Shown here piece after piece: positions 1-11,994 of a stretch of 64,000 bases of DNA. Position numbers and translations under genes: made by a program. Source of the stretch: Antedon bifida (Eukaryota > Echinodermata > Crinoidea > Comatulida > Antedonidae); assembly GCA_963402885.1 (NCBI GenBank), contig OY727096.1, positions 3,224,001 through 3,288,000 of the forward strand. The letters run 5' to 3'. The notes under the pieces were generated by a model, which was not told the origin of the DNA, ran no database searches, and worked only from the letters and a program-made list of their open reading frames with translations. The stretch's first letter is position 1. Every line of letters begins with the position of its first letter.

Positions 1-109
1 ATATTATACCGCGGTAAGAATTACAATCATCCGGTTGGGTTTATGCGTCAGGGATGCCTCCTCCGTTCCTGTTTTTTTTTATACTGAACTTTACTTTTTG
101 TTGTCATAG

Positions 110-1527
110 ACTGGAAAGTGCAATACCTTTGCTACTCCGAGAGGTAACAAAGCTTGAAGATGCATTCAAGCGTGACGTTTGTATAGCTTTCCCAGATGAA
201 GGAGCATGCAAACGATTTCAGTCGATGTTCGCTGACTTTCATATCATCACGTGTACAAAGATACGAAATGGAGATAAACGTATAGTGCAAGTGAAGGAAG
301 GTGTGATAATGTTAAAACATTCATTCCATTACAAAGGGATTTTACTTACTTACATAGTCTGGGACATACCCAAACTTAGATTCCTCCATAACTAATTAGT
401 GCAAACTATCATACTATAATGTAATGTTAACATGGTTTGTGCCCTAATGGTTTTTTAAATGTAGCAAATGCAGGAATCTTGAACAATCCATGGTACAATA
501 TTGTTTTGATCGACCAATGACAAGCTAGTTGATTGGTTGTTTGATCGACCAATGACAGACTGAGACCATTTATTTACTTTGTTCGACCAATGACAGGCCA
601 GTTATTTGTTTTGTTACCAGGTGATCCGGATAAAAAAAATGTAATCATTGTTGATGATCTTGTTCAAACTGGAGGAACTTTGAAGAATTGTGCTGAGGTT
701 TGTATCAAGACTAATAAGTAATAGAATAAACAAATATGGTAGTGATATGCCCAAATATGGTAGTGATATGCCCAAATATGGTAGTGACATGCCCAAATAT
801 GGTAGTGATATGCCCAAATATGGTAGTGATATGCCCAAATATGGTAGTGATATGCCCAAATATGGTAGTGATATGCCCAAATATGGTAGTGATATGTCCA
901 AATATGGTAGTAATATGGCCAAATATGGTAGTGATATGACATCATCATGTCCATTATGGGCACATCACATTTTTTTGTCAGATAAAGTTTGATAGTGTAG
1001 ATGGAGCCTTATGCCTTGTTTTCATGGTTGACAGTGCCAATAAAAGACTTTACACTAGATGAATAGCCAACTGTGCCGATTACACAGCCAACCGTTCCAA
1101 TAGCCACTTCCGTCTAAATATATGTAATATATTAATAATAATCTATAAATAAGTCTATGCATTTGGCCAATAATCGCTCTGATGGGAGAAGTCTGTTAAT
1201 AAGTTTGCTATGTCGAAAGACGTTTAGCGTTCGTGATGAGGACGAAATATTAATCTCTTTATAAGAATATTTTTTTTTCAATTTTCCAATTAGGCTTTAA
1301 TGAATAGAGGAGCCAAATCCGTATCTGCGTACATCACACACGCTGTATTCCCACAGGAATCGTGGAAGGTTTTCACAACATCCAATAGCAACGTTCCATT
1401 CAAGTATCTATGGATCACGGATTCCATACCGCATGCTCTGGAAATCGCAAAGCACGACCCTTTTAAGCTGCTTTCACTGTGTGATTCGATATCACATTGT
1501 TTGTTAGGGTTCGATCTTCAAATGTAA
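110..1527 (+). CDS. Ribose-phosphate pyrophosphokinase-like protein (PRS3/4 type), C-terminal exons
   Basis: Three terminal exons, 110-300, 621-697 and 1294-1527, join in frame (phases 1 and 0) with AG acceptors and GT donors and encode the last ~167 residues; the 5' part lies left of the window. The segment VIIVDDLVQTGGTL is the PRPP-binding loop of type I phosphoribosyltransferase-fold proteins. The preceding DKRIVQVKEGD and the following GAKSVSAYITHAVFP and WITDS blocks fit plant PRS3/PRS4-type PRPP synthetases better than the common animal PRPS1/2, whose loop reads VDDMADTCGT. The family makes PRPP from ribose-5-phosphate and ATP for nucleotide synthesis. Whether this divergent animal member is catalytic cannot be judged without the N-terminal ATP-binding half. 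The stop codon is 1525-1527 and a hAT-like element begins 8 bases later. Confidence 0.85.
345..392 (-). mobile_element. Fragment of non-LTR retrotransposon 3' end
   Basis: On the minus strand this intronic stretch reads as a short copy of the 3' end also seen at 50840-50990: a TTATGGAGGAATCTA block, then a GTATGTCCCAGACTA block. It is too short for family assignment. Confidence 0.5.
734..1011. repeat. 21-bp minisatellite grown inside a family-A MITE
   Basis: About ten head-to-tail copies of a 21-bp unit built on CAAATATGGTAGTGATATGCC (736-946) are followed by the normal right half of the dispersed family-A element, ending with AAAGTTTGATAGTGTAG. The unit is a single internal segment of family A elsewhere in the window, so the array arose by local amplification inside one copy. 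Its length is a multiple of 3, which explains the long but meaningless open frames here. It lies in an intron of the PRPP synthetase-like gene. Confidence 0.9.
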
Positions 1528-1535
1528 TATATTGT

Positions 1536-1724
1536 CAGTGGCGTAACGGCTATGAGAGCTCACAGGCTAAACCCAGGGGCCCCCGGAACTTATGGAGCCC
1601 CAGACCAGTGACCAGAGGAAACAACGGGCATTAAAATATGTCGAAAAAATCTTAAAAAGCACCCGGCCTCCAGCGTTGGAGGGCTCCTAAACCAGGGGCC
1701 TCAGGCCTCTGCCTTACGCCACTG
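1536..1724. mobile_element. hAT-like non-autonomous element with 8-bp target duplication
   Basis: A 189-bp element with ends CAGTGGCGTAACG and CTTACGCCACTG, flanked by perfect 8-bp direct repeats TATATTGT (1528-1535 and 1725-1732). An 8-bp duplication and CAG-type ends are hallmarks of hAT transposons. It sits directly behind the TAA stop of the PRPP synthetase-like gene, in the presumed 3' UTR. A second copy lies at 4950-5170. Confidence 0.85.
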
Positions 1725-1732
1725 TATATTGT

Positions 1733-3595
1733 TAGTTATTGAAGTGTTTGGTGAAGTCTAGAATAATTGACTAACCATTCCGCCTGTTTCGGGGAACACT
1801 TCTAAAATGTGCAATTTATTTAAAAATATACATAAAATACTTTTTATCATATTTTAATATGTAAAAAATCAATAGGCAGTTTGTATAACCGAAATTGACC
1901 AAGATATGACCAAATATGGTAAAATAAGCGTTATTGTCACATAGTAATAAGTTTTAATTTATATGGTATTGATATTATCAAGGTAAACAATTTTAGTAAG
2001 AATAAATCATTTTAAAGCATCATTATTGTAAATATTTCTGTTAACAAATAAAATTCAGTAAATTGAATACTTTTCCACCAATTTAAATGTCCTATTCAAT
2101 TCCGATCGTAGCGGGTATATCGGAGATAAATAGAGACCATCGTGTTGCGGTTTTTAAGCTTTCTCAACGTTAAAACGCAAAAAAATACGTAGCCAAGTTG
2201 AGCCGCCGACAAGTTGAGTCTCCGCCAGAAAAACGTTATTTTCTATGAAACGCCAAATGCTAACTTTCGCCGGTGCTCGTTTCTATTTAATAGAAGTTCT
2301 AACTTCTATTTATATTAGGGATAACGATGTATATCCAAAAGTTAATATCACGGTATTAAATATTACAATTAAAGAAATAATATTATGAAAATCTGACTTG
2401 TAATTTCCGAAATATACGGTCTAAAACATCGCCGAAAATTATCGTTTTTAGCCAAACGACGTACGTAAACATGTTGCCCCCTCAGTCGGAAGTTGTATGA
2501 ACTACGCCATTTTTCGATAAAATAATTACATAAAAACACTTTTTTTAGCAAAATATTTTGTGTATTAATTGTATAATTCAATAAAATATGATATTAAATG
2601 ATTAGTAAATAAATAATATTTATTTAACCTCATTCGAAGAATGTCTATACTTGACACGTGATTTCACGTGGTACACGCGAGAAAAATACTAGGGAGTGCA
2701 CTGAATTTGTAACTTGAAAGATTAAAAACCATTAAATTATTAAATATTACATTAAACTACTTGCGTTTTACACCGTGTTAAACATCAGATATACCTATAC
2801 CTAACCAATATCAGAGGGTACATTGGAGTTAACCGATATAGGGTACATTGGAGTTAACGAAACAGAGATGTTCAAACGAATGGAGTTACTCAGATGATCA
2901 GCTTACTATCGCTGATTTTTTATGTAAAAATAAAAAATACAATATACATACTAACATACTATAAAATTAAATTTATTATAAAATATTGTAAATAATATCT
3001 TACTAAACCCTTTACTATACAAGTTTTATAAAATAAGAAATAAAATGAGTATTGTATGATCGCTGATTGCAAAAAAAGGTTTTAAATCGAAAATTTATAA
3101 ATATATTATTAGTATATTATTAATTCATATAGTATTTTACTATCATTATTTCTAATAGCCTATTACAGTATAGGCCTTTTACTGTACGTAAATCCCCTTT
3201 ATACAAGTTGAATAAAATGAGAAATAAAATAGTAGGCCTAGGCCCATAGTAATTGTATGACGCTGATCGCAAAAAAAAAAAAGGTTTTAAATCGAAAATG
3301 TTTAAATATTATATTATAAGTGTATTTTTATTTATTATTACTAATAGCCTATTATATGCCTTTTAATGTATGTAAATCGAAATTTTAGTCAAAGCAGTTG
3401 TTCTTACTAAGACAACACAAGTAAATTGACCAATCACGGCGCGATGGATCATTAGAACCTTCGCTTGTGATTGGTCAAATTACATGCTTTGTGTCAACTT
3501 GGGAACCAATTAAGTCTAGGCCTATTCTAACGTATATCACAGGTGTGTGTATAAGAACGAAAAAAGAATTACAAAGTCTTTTTAAAAGATCAGCT
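1733..3595. other. Intergenic spacer between convergent genes
   Basis: AT-rich DNA between the 3' ends of the plus-strand PRPP synthetase-like gene and the minus-strand EGF gene. No convincing coding exon is seen. It holds a diverged tandem duplication (3003-3380) and an imperfect hairpin (3412-3505) whose arms contain TTGACCAATCAC and GTGATTGGTCAA. Confidence 0.6.
3003..3380. repeat. Diverged tandem duplication, unit about 190 bp
   Basis: Two successive copies share the order: TACAAGTT..ATAAAATAAGAAATAAAAT, a CGCTGAT(T/C)GCAAAAAAA block, GGTTTTAAATCGAAAAT, then TAATAGCCTATTA and a GTAAATC end. The copies differ by small indels, so the duplication is not recent. No coding potential. Confidence 0.65.
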
Positions 3596-6500
3596 TTAAA
3601 TTGTTTGCTTCATCTTATGAACGTCGTCATCTTTTTTCAACGATGGATGCTGAATAAATATGTCATCATCGCAATACTTGCCGCCAAATGATGGGCCGCA
3701 GTCGCACCGAAACTCACCCAAATCATCCAGTAACTCACATTTTCCTTTTGCCTTGCATGGGTTAGGAATACAGGGATTGGCTAGTAGAAACAAATTGTTA
3801 CAAATAGAGTTAGTTATTTCATACGCATCCAACAGCGAGCACAAACTCGCCAATTACAGGATGGATAAACTATTTTATAATTTATCGTGCTTATAAAGTA
3901 ATTTTAGGCTTAGTGGGAGAGGAGTTAAAAGAGTCGTGAGTAACAACCCTGGCACTAAGTCAGGATTGAACCCTGGCACTAGGTCAGGATTGAACCCTGG
4001 ACCTTCGGATTGGAAGGCAAGCACGTTAACCACCAAGCTACAGCCGGCACCAACGAAATAAAGTTATTGCGAAGATTGAACGGCAGGGTATTGTCTATGT
4101 GCTCATTTTTTGTCTTCTTTTGGAAATTACCGTGGGTTACCGGACCAGACGTAATATAAGGGATTTCCCCAAAAATGTAAAACACACTGTCAGTAGGGCC
4201 TATTAAAATAAATGTATACTATACCCAGTTCACAATTGTCTCCAATGTAACCGGTTCCTATACAATCACATATGTATGTATCATCCTCGTCTCTTAAACA
4301 ATTTCCCTTGTGTAAACACGGGCTTGGATGACAAGGATCATCTGAAATAATATTCACCGTATATTAAATTATGGCCGTGTTTCCGTAGGCAAAATTTAAC
4401 CGATAAAATTCCTGTGGAAACGGGGTTTAACCGAATCTCCGCTCGCGAAAAATTAACTGATAATTATCTCACTCAAATCGGATAATTATCGGATAAATGC
4501 GAAAAACCGTTGGGTTTTGATTGGGAACTTGGTTGGTTTTTACCTTCTTTTTTTTTTATTAATTATCTGATTGGTTCAAAAATTAACCGATAATTTTATG
4601 GCTGCGGAAACACGGCCTCCTCATTTGAAGAACAATACCCGGATCCAATGTAGACAACTAAAAATTATAACATAAAAGCGATGTGTGACACTATCGAATA
4701 CTCACTGCCTAGCTCTTTGAGACTCAGAATAATGACTATTTAAACCAATAAATTTTACATTTCGGTCTCGAAACAACAATAAACGTTACTTACCGACCTC
4801 ACAGTTGATTCCAGTAAAACCAGTACCCAAGCAGTCACACGTGTAATCTGTATCGGTCCGAACGCACACTCCACGATTGCATGGACTAGGGGAACAGGGG
4901 TCATCTGTAAAATATTTAAGATAAGATTCGTATTAATCTAGGAGGACAGTAGTGGTGTGACGCAGAGGCCCCTGGTTTAGCAACCCTAAGTGGTCCTCCA
5001 ACACTAAAAGTCTCGGGCGTTTTTAATTAATTTAATTAATTTTTCTCTGGCCACTCCTAAGAGCCCTTCAACGCTGGGTAGTTGGATTGAACTATTCATA
5101 CTCAGAGGCCCCATATAAGCTCCGGGCCTCTGGGTTTAGCCAGTAAGCGCTCATAGCCGTTACGCCACTGCAGGACAGTGCCTATCCATAACGAGGGAGC
5201 GCATAATAACATAATAATATTAATCTTCTGTCAAAAATATTAAAGATTACTTTTATTTATACTTTTTACTTTGCTATGAAAATATTTTTAAATCACCTAT
5301 TTCACAAATGTCACCCGTGTACCCAGTACCGTTGCAACGACACGAGAATCCACCCATTGCGGTTGCATTGTAAACACACTGGCCACGATTCTCGCATGGA
5401 CTCGGAGAACATGGATCATCTATGAAAAAGACACAGTTAATTAAAGCTCTGTCTACACTATTAAACTAGTTTGACAAAAAAAGTATATACCAAATATGGT
5501 AGTGATATTCCCAAATATGGTAGTGATATGACATCATCATGTCCATATAGTGTAGGCTTAAAAAGGTAGATACAAATGCCCATTATGTATGTTATAGTGC
5601 TAAACAAAACTACTACTAGACGAAGCTGTGACGAAACCGTACCTTCCTCACACATACTCCCCATCAGTCCCGTGCCCCCACAGTTGCACCTGTATCCAGT
5701 AGATTCAGACACATCATGCAGGCATTCTCCGGGATCGCACGGATTCGGTTTACATGGGTCTTCTACAAATAAGAACAAGAGTTAATAGAATGAAAGTTTT
5801 AATATCCACACAATTCAGGGCGGATCCAATGGTTGCCCTAAATTTCGCAAATTGTAATGCAAATGATAGGGCATCAAATTAAGTTCACCCCTTGATTGAT
5901 TTCAACATTTTGAAGCACTGCCTCCATCCCCTCTCCCACACCCTGTTTTAAAATCCTGGTTCCGGCCGCGCCATTGCTATTTATTGAAGAAAATACGCGG
6001 TATAATGTATTACAATTACAAAAAAAGTGAAGTCTTGTTTTACAATACCTTCTAAGCATTCTTCTCCTCGGAATAGAGTGCCACGACAGTTGCAAAATAA
6101 CGTACCGGCACTGCTTTCCTCACACTCTCCGTAGTTGTAACACCGAATATTTCCACATTCCTCTAGAATACACGAGGTAACTCAAAATAATTAATATATA
6201 TATATATATATATATTGATCATGATAATATATGAATATTTTGGATGATTTTGATTGACTCCTAATATCTTTTGTGTAGAAAAAAAACATAATTATTATAT
6301 CGTGGTTTGTTATCGTCTTTAGAGGATATAAACAGGGGTGCCTAGAAAACTCAGAATTCAAGATTCGAGTTGTCTAGATCAGGCCGCCATATACCAAATA
6401 GCATTCAATATAATTTTCACACGACAAACTACATTTAATATCATTGTTCAAAGGAACACAAATATACAGTATTATATTAGGCCTAAGTATCACAACAAAA

Positions 6501-6805
6501 TTACAATCTTCCTTACCAGACTTATCTGTGACGGCGACAGAGCAAACCTGTGGGAAAAGACCAACACTAACACACGTTATATTTAATATATAGGGAGAAT
6601 GCATGTTTATAAAAATGTATGGCCTAATTTTATTAGTAGATACTTTAATCTTTTGAATATTTATTGTGGCAGATTTCAATCCTAAAATACCACTGTATGA
6701 AAACGATGACAACACAACAGTCGACAGTTGAATCTTAGGACAGAAATCAAAAACAAAAGTAGACCTACATACCACAACACAGGACAGCAAAATAATTTTC
6801 CACAT
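3596..6805 (-). CDS. Secreted protein with six EGF-like modules
   Basis: Eight exons (5' to 3'): 6773-6805, 6517-6547, 6049-6162, 5643-5762, 5297-5419, 4794-4904, 4225-4341 and 3596-3780. All junctions agree in phase and total 834 nt, giving 277 aa plus stop. Residues 1-18 (MWKIILLSCVV, then VCSVAVT from a 31-nt second exon) form a signal peptide. Each of the next six exons carries one EGF-like module with six cysteines. Five are symmetric phase-1 exons, so modules could be duplicated by exon shuffling. Modules 2-6 begin with xxPCxPxPC-type motifs, and several contain CxCxGTG. The Dx(D/N)(E/Q) calcium-binding signature is absent. The last exon adds an acidic/basic tail ending KMKQTI. There is no transmembrane segment or other domain, so this is a secreted EGF-repeat protein of unknown partner. 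It is divergent (head-to-head) with ZNF706. Confidence 0.85.
3812..4052 (-). mobile_element. tRNA-derived SINE (family S), reverse orientation
   Basis: On the minus strand it starts with a tRNA-like head (GTAGCTTGGTGGTTAACGTG, then a box-B-like GGTTCAATCCTG) and ends with a tail containing GGATGCGTATGAAAT. Related copies occur at 20398-20606 and 51228-51405. This copy has a small internal duplication of the 'ggcactaggtcaggattgaa' segment. Intronic in the EGF gene. Confidence 0.75.
4373..4617. mobile_element. Palindromic MITE (GGCCGTGTTTCCG ends)
   Basis: About 245 bp bounded by inverted ends GGCCGTGTTTCCGTAGGC and GCTGCGGAAACACGGCC. The subterminal segments AACCGATAAAATT and AATTAACCGATAATTTTA are also inverted relative to each other. 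No coding capacity. Intronic. Confidence 0.75.
4950..5170. mobile_element. hAT-like non-autonomous element, second copy
   Basis: Inverted relative to the copy at 1536-1724 and sharing its internal segments (AGAGGCCCCTGGTTTAG, GGGTTTAGCCAGTAAGCGC). The right end CGTTACGCCACTG is intact and the left end is degraded. The flanks GAGGACAG and CAGGACAG form an 8-bp duplication with one mismatch. Confidence 0.75.
5442..5560. mobile_element. Family-A MITE
   Basis: Intronic copy of the commonest repeat in the window. It starts TTAAAGCTCTGTCTACACTA, has the CAAACTAGTTTGAC subterminal palindrome and two internal 21-bp-type units, and is truncated on the right. Confidence 0.85.
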
Positions 6806-8147
6806 ACTTCCCTATATTGTTTTGCACACAATAAATGAAAACGACTATACTATACGTAAACGCAAATGAGAATGCACAAGCAAAATTATTTATATATAGG
6901 TCTATTTAAATATTTATTTTTACACTCACTTCACCGACTGCATTGTTCGCTATTCATGCAAATCAAATACTAGTGTATATATCTATAACCGTGAATAACT
7001 GTTTGTTTTGCACAATACAGAACCATTTTAAATCATCATCTCCACCCTAATTAAAATCGCTGATGCGTTGTTCAACGGTTTGAATGGTTGTTGAATTCGT
7101 GGTTCGATCCAGCCGATTTTTATTTACTATAAGAAGTAACGCAATTATAAATAAACATTAGGTTGACGCAAAACAAAATGCGTATTTAACGTGTTAACAA
7201 TTGAATTACCGAAGAAGAGCTCCTGGTTTATATATCAAATTAAATATCAAATTATAAATGTATACTATACTGATGGCATTTTCGGCGTGTCATAACCGGA
7301 ACCACCGGGAACCATTTAATTGTACAAAGTATTCATCAAAAGTAAATTTTGTGCACTAAAATTACACGTGTTTCACTAAGGCGATCTATATTTTTATAAT
7401 TAAAAACATACAGTAATCAAATTCAAATATTTATATATTGCAATGCTGCATATTACTTTTTTATATTCGGTAATTATTTATATTTAGTTACGCAAAGCTG
7501 CTAGCTAGGCCTACGATACTCCTCTAAAAAAACGGGAAGAAACAGTGTTTATGATCGGTGGTAGGGGACAGGTATGTACGTGGCTTAAGCCTAGCTCTTT
7601 TATCATTATTGTCAACGCTTTTGTAAGGAACATTTCCTTCTTATAACACTATTTTAAATAGAACATAAACTGCATGTTTCATTATAAATGAATACGATAC
7701 GTTACCGTGGTACCGTAAACCTAACCATTCATTTGAAAATTGGTCCATTCTTCAATCACCATGCTGTGTATTTGTATTTTCTATTGCACAACAAAAAGCA
7801 ATGGTAAATACCTGCTGGATGAGCCTTCTCGACAGCTTCAACAGGGAGAATGGTGTTCATTGCCTGGGCCTAGCCTTAGCTAATAAGTAACACATTTTAG
7901 TAAATATCTTTTCACTGAAAAACTAATTTAAGGACTGTCTTGGATTTATTATTTCATAAAAATATGTATACGAAACAAAATCATATGGAAGAAAAATGCT
8001 AATCGACTTCTATAGAAGCTGTTGGCAAAACTGTTGGGCTCTTTTGTAACTCCTTGGTTGGTCAACTGGTGTAATTTTCCGAAATTAATAAAGAAAATAA
8101 AAAAAAGTATGGAAATCTTGTTTTTTTTTGTAGGTTAATCATACACA
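6806..8147. promoter_or_regulatory. Divergent 5' region between the EGF gene and ZNF706
   Basis: 1.34 kb separates the two start codons, which point away from each other, so both promoters and 5' UTRs must lie here. A possible non-coding first exon of ZNF706 ends near 7570 (GGGGACAG followed by donor GTATGT), and an acceptor TTTTTTTTGTAG lies 14 bases before the ZNF706 start. No TATA box or other element could be assigned with confidence. Confidence 0.5.
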
Positions 8148-8611
8148 ATGGCAAGAGGACAGCAAAAAATTCAATCACAACAAAAAAATGCAGAGAAGCA
8201 GAAGAAATTGAAGGCGGCAAAGAGTGGCGATAAGAAGGATTCGGCCAAGAAGGCACTGATATATACATGTAGTGTATGTAAGGTAGGTATCATAACCAAT
8301 AGTGCATTAAAACCTGTGACATCGTGTAGTTAAAACAGGTCTTCTTAAATTCTTTTGTAGTAGATTAGCAAATTATATACTAATAATAATATCCTGGATT
8401 TATAAAGTACCTAATATTGTAAAACCTCTAAGCACTGTACAAAAGAAAAATATAAGTAGTATTAGTTGTTTTTTATTTTTTAAGTGTTTTTAAACTTTTC
8501 CTTTTTTTTCAGACACAAATGCCAGATGTTAAAACATATACACAACACTTTGAAAATAAACATCCAAAAAGTCCTAAACCTCCAGTACTTTTAGAAGGAG
8601 CATCCTCATAA
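8148..8611 (+). CDS. ZNF706: Zinc finger protein 706 orthologue
   Basis: Two coding exons, 8148-8282 and 8513-8611, joined in phase 0, encode 77 aa; human ZNF706 has 76. The N-terminus MARGQQKIQSQQKN is the family's hallmark and is followed by a Lys-rich stretch. A single C2H2 finger is split by the intron: Cys41 and Cys44 in exon 1 (YTCSVCK), His57 and His62 in exon 2 (QHFENKH). The tail is proline-rich. The start is fixed by the conserved N-terminus. ZNF706 is a small, very conserved nuclear protein linked in vertebrates to repression of KLF4 and exit from pluripotency; its role here is unknown. Confidence 0.97.
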
Positions 8612-10005
8612 GGTACTGTATATAAAAACTAATAATTTAATAATAAACTAAAATTTATGCTATCATCATATATTACTGCCATATTTAAGCATATCACTTC
8701 AACTTGTTGATGGTGTAGACAGAGCATGTTTTGAATGAATATTGTTTATTATTTTGTATGTACTATATACCCTTCATAAAATTCAAAATATCATGCATTT
8801 GTAATTTCTTGTAAAATTCTGTTCTGTAATTCTTGAAAAGACATGTGTATCCTGCGTATGTGGTTCCTGTATCATGGAAGGTTGGAGTCTATGATATACA
8901 GTAAGTAGGCATCACATGTGAAATACATGTGATGCTGTATCTTGAAATCGGCCTATGATACTAGATAGATATGATGAGACTGAGAATCAGCTAACATGTT
9001 TGTGTTTTTCTTTTCAGGACTGGAATCTATTGGATTATAGGAAGGCAGAAAGACCAATGTATTTTCTTTATTTCTCTTCGTTCCTTTTATTCAATTATGC
9101 TTGAAAATGTTAAAATTCTTCCATATTACTACTACTTACTGTTAAACAAATAAATGATGTAAATAATTTATATTGAAAATGTTAACCAATAAAACAACTG
9201 TACTCAGCATAACCATTTAGTGAATGTAAAATGTGTTGGAAACATTCATCTAAACTGTCATTGTTAAGTAAGAGATTATGTGCAAAAGTAAATGCAAACA
9301 ATATATGTTTACAGCATACAATCCAGGTGAAACAGCTATGAATGCTGCAGGGGCTTCAGTGCTCCAGGGGCTTCAGTGCTCCAGGGGTGTAAGTGCTCAT
9401 AAAATCAATATTAATACGTTATGTTTATTATGTAAATAAGAATAATAAATATTAAGTCATCTGATAATATCTTCAATTTGTATAATTTAACCAAAACTTT
9501 GGATAACCACTGCATTGTCAACTTTTAGAATGGTTTAATCTATTATTTATGTAAAATGGTAACAATTTTGAGAGTTTTTCTTATTTCTCTTTACACAGTG
9601 TCTGCATACCTATATCTTGACGAAATGTTTTTGTTATTTATTGTTTCTTATTTTAAAGTATGTTACTCTTTTTTTATTATTCACATCATTCATTTTATGC
9701 AAATTTGTAATTTGCAATCAAACTGTTATTGGTAATATTTTAAGGTTATGTTCTGTGACTTTATCACCGGTGTGTAACCAGTGATGCGCAGCATTGGTGT
9801 GACTTCATTACCGGTGTGTGATGCATTGGTGTGCATGTTCCGCAATTATTATTGAAATAATTGGACAAAAAATTTGGGTAAAAATTCAGAAAAATAAGCT
9901 GCAAGTAAACTAAATGTTTTGGTGGTCTATTTTTTTTGGTATTGACAGTAAAAATAAAACTTTTGATGTTTAATTAAATGTATGTACTGTGTTTGAAGGA
10001 GTGGC

Positions 10006-10136
10006 TAAAGCTCTGTCTACACTACTTTGAAAAGTGTAATGTGCCCAAATATGGTAGTGATATGACATCATCATGTCCATATATGGGTACATCACATTTT
10101 TTTCACATAAAGTTTGATAGTGAAGAAAAGGCTTTA
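10006..10136. mobile_element. Family-A MITE
   Basis: Starts TAAAGCTCTGTCTACACTAC, contains CCCAAATATGGTAGTGATATG and GACATCATCATGTCCATATA, and ends AAAGTTTGATAGTGAAG. Intergenic copy. Confidence 0.85.
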
Positions 10137-10160
10137 CTCCTGTAACAATAGTTGTAAAGT

Positions 10161-10285
10161 TACACTATCAAACTTTATGTGACCAAAAAAAAGTGATGTG
10201 CTTATATATGGACATGATGACATCATATCACTACCATATTTGGCCACATCACACATTTTTGTCAAACTAGTTTGATAGTGTAGAT
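10161..10285. mobile_element. Family-A MITE, opposite orientation
   Basis: Begins TACACTATCAAACTTTATGT and ends CAAACTAGTTTGATAGTG, so it is inverted relative to the copy 25 bases to its left. The pair could form a large hairpin. Confidence 0.85.
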
Positions 10286-11994
10286 ATTTTCTTTAATTTT
10301 TAAATTCTCCATTTATATATCAAAAAGAAACAAATTATTTGTATATTTGTATTGTCTTAAATATTAAGATCAAACAGCGAGCTGCAAATTATTTACTGAA
10401 TCATTTTGTGTTCTACATGATGCCGAAACATGTTTCTGCCACTGTTTTGGTAACAAAGTTGGCAGGTAGACCTATGGAGACCTTTGCGACTTTCACAAGA
10501 AATTTTCACCCGACATTGTATTTTTAATGCAAATTTTGACCCGGTTTACAATTGCAAAAAAATAATATGGTATGATTTACTGCAACCTTATTGTAATAAT
10601 AAACTGAATTGAAACAGATTATAGTACTGTATATTCTACAAAAAACGCATGGTTAAGAAACCAGATAGAACAACAAACTACACACTGCACTGTTTTTACA
10701 CAGAACATGCATGTACTGCACATGCACATTTATTGTATAGTAATTCATTCCATTCTCCAGCACTACAAAACTATTTACACCTTTAACAAACAATCTTGTA
10801 ATATAAACTGTGTATAGACATCTTCTAGTCTTCTATAAATTGTAATTTTAAATGTATTGTTTTTTAATGACACAGCTTTATTTAATAATCTTGAGAGCAG
10901 CCTTCACCTTTATTAAGGTTTTTAAAAATCAAAATCTATTGTATGTGTAAATTAAACATAAAAGCTGTAACTTGATATACTTCTATTTTATAAGTTAAAA
11001 AAATAAACTGTTTGATTCTCACCATGGTAGATATAATAGCAATGTTTTTAATGATTAAAATGTGTTCAATACCATTAGCATTCTCTATAGAAAAAGAATC
11101 CCAACAACATTGCATAGTGATAACAATATTTTAAAATATTATTCAAGGTAAATATAATGATTATTTAAGTACAAATTAAAATAATAATAGTAATGCAACA
11201 ATATAAAATTCTTTAAAACCCCCTGATATGCATAGCATTAGCTAAGAAATAATACTATTCTTTATATTGAAATACTTCATAATCAATTCTGAGTATATAA
11301 ATGTAATTTACAATTTTTTTTTTACAAAAAAGGATATTTAGCTATATAAATAGCCATGAATCACAGACTAAACTGTCCAATTAAATGAATTAAAACATTG
11401 CCACGAAAAAATTCAATACTTGATGTATACTAAATACTGAATAAAACTTTCTTTTACTTACTTTTCAATAAATTCTTCTCTTCAGAGAAATAATTATGTA
11501 TATTTTAATTTAAAAAATCAACAGCAATGTTGCAAATTTGAATTAGCTTTAAAAAAATATTTTATCCACTCAATCACAACCAATATTATTTATTTTTTTA
11601 TAGTTTGTTGAGAGAAGTCGGTTTTACACTAGGCAGATTTATTTATGCAAATAAAATGCGTGTGTTTATCTTCCAAATCAGTTTTTTGCTTCAGCGAAAT
11701 TATTAAATCGAACACTTTACGCATGAATTAACACAGGTTCATGTGCACTCATGCAAATCAAACAAGTCGGCAGACATTTTTTTTGCTCTTGTAATGAAAA
11801 ATGATACAGGGTAGAACGACCTTTTTTTCTATGTGAGTGAATGATTGGATTTGCGCAAATAAATTTGGCTTTGGTTATTGGAAAAGAGGCTTAAAGGGGA
11901 TAGATTGATTTCACAATGATTGTCAAAAAAGCATTTTTTTTATCCACCTTTCACTATCACTGGGAAACTCTCCGCAAATTCTTTCTGTATATCT

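Larger units (their letters stand above)
8612..11994. other. 3' spacer between convergent ZNF706 and SPAG1
   Basis: AT-rich DNA that must hold the 3' UTR and poly(A) sites of both genes. An exon of ZNF706 3' UTR may resume after the acceptor TTCTTTTCAG near 9018. Short direct repeats occur at 9345-9390 (GGGGCTTCAGTGCTCCA) and 9750-9840. Two family-A MITEs lie at 10006-10285. A diverged relative of the CTAGGCGAATT-type MITE may lie at 11615-11900. No further gene is seen. Confidence 0.55.

Noticed and set aside
614-992. Overlapping frames in both strands with YHYHIWA, ISLPYLG or YGSDMPK repeats
   Set aside because: All are readings of the 21-bp minisatellite; the unit length alone keeps the frames open.
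6374-6805. 143-codon uninterrupted minus frame from the EGF gene start
   Set aside because: Only its first 11 codons are used; a GTATGT donor after GTG and the in-phase 31-nt exon give a proper signal peptide leading into EGF modules, while the read-through has no features.
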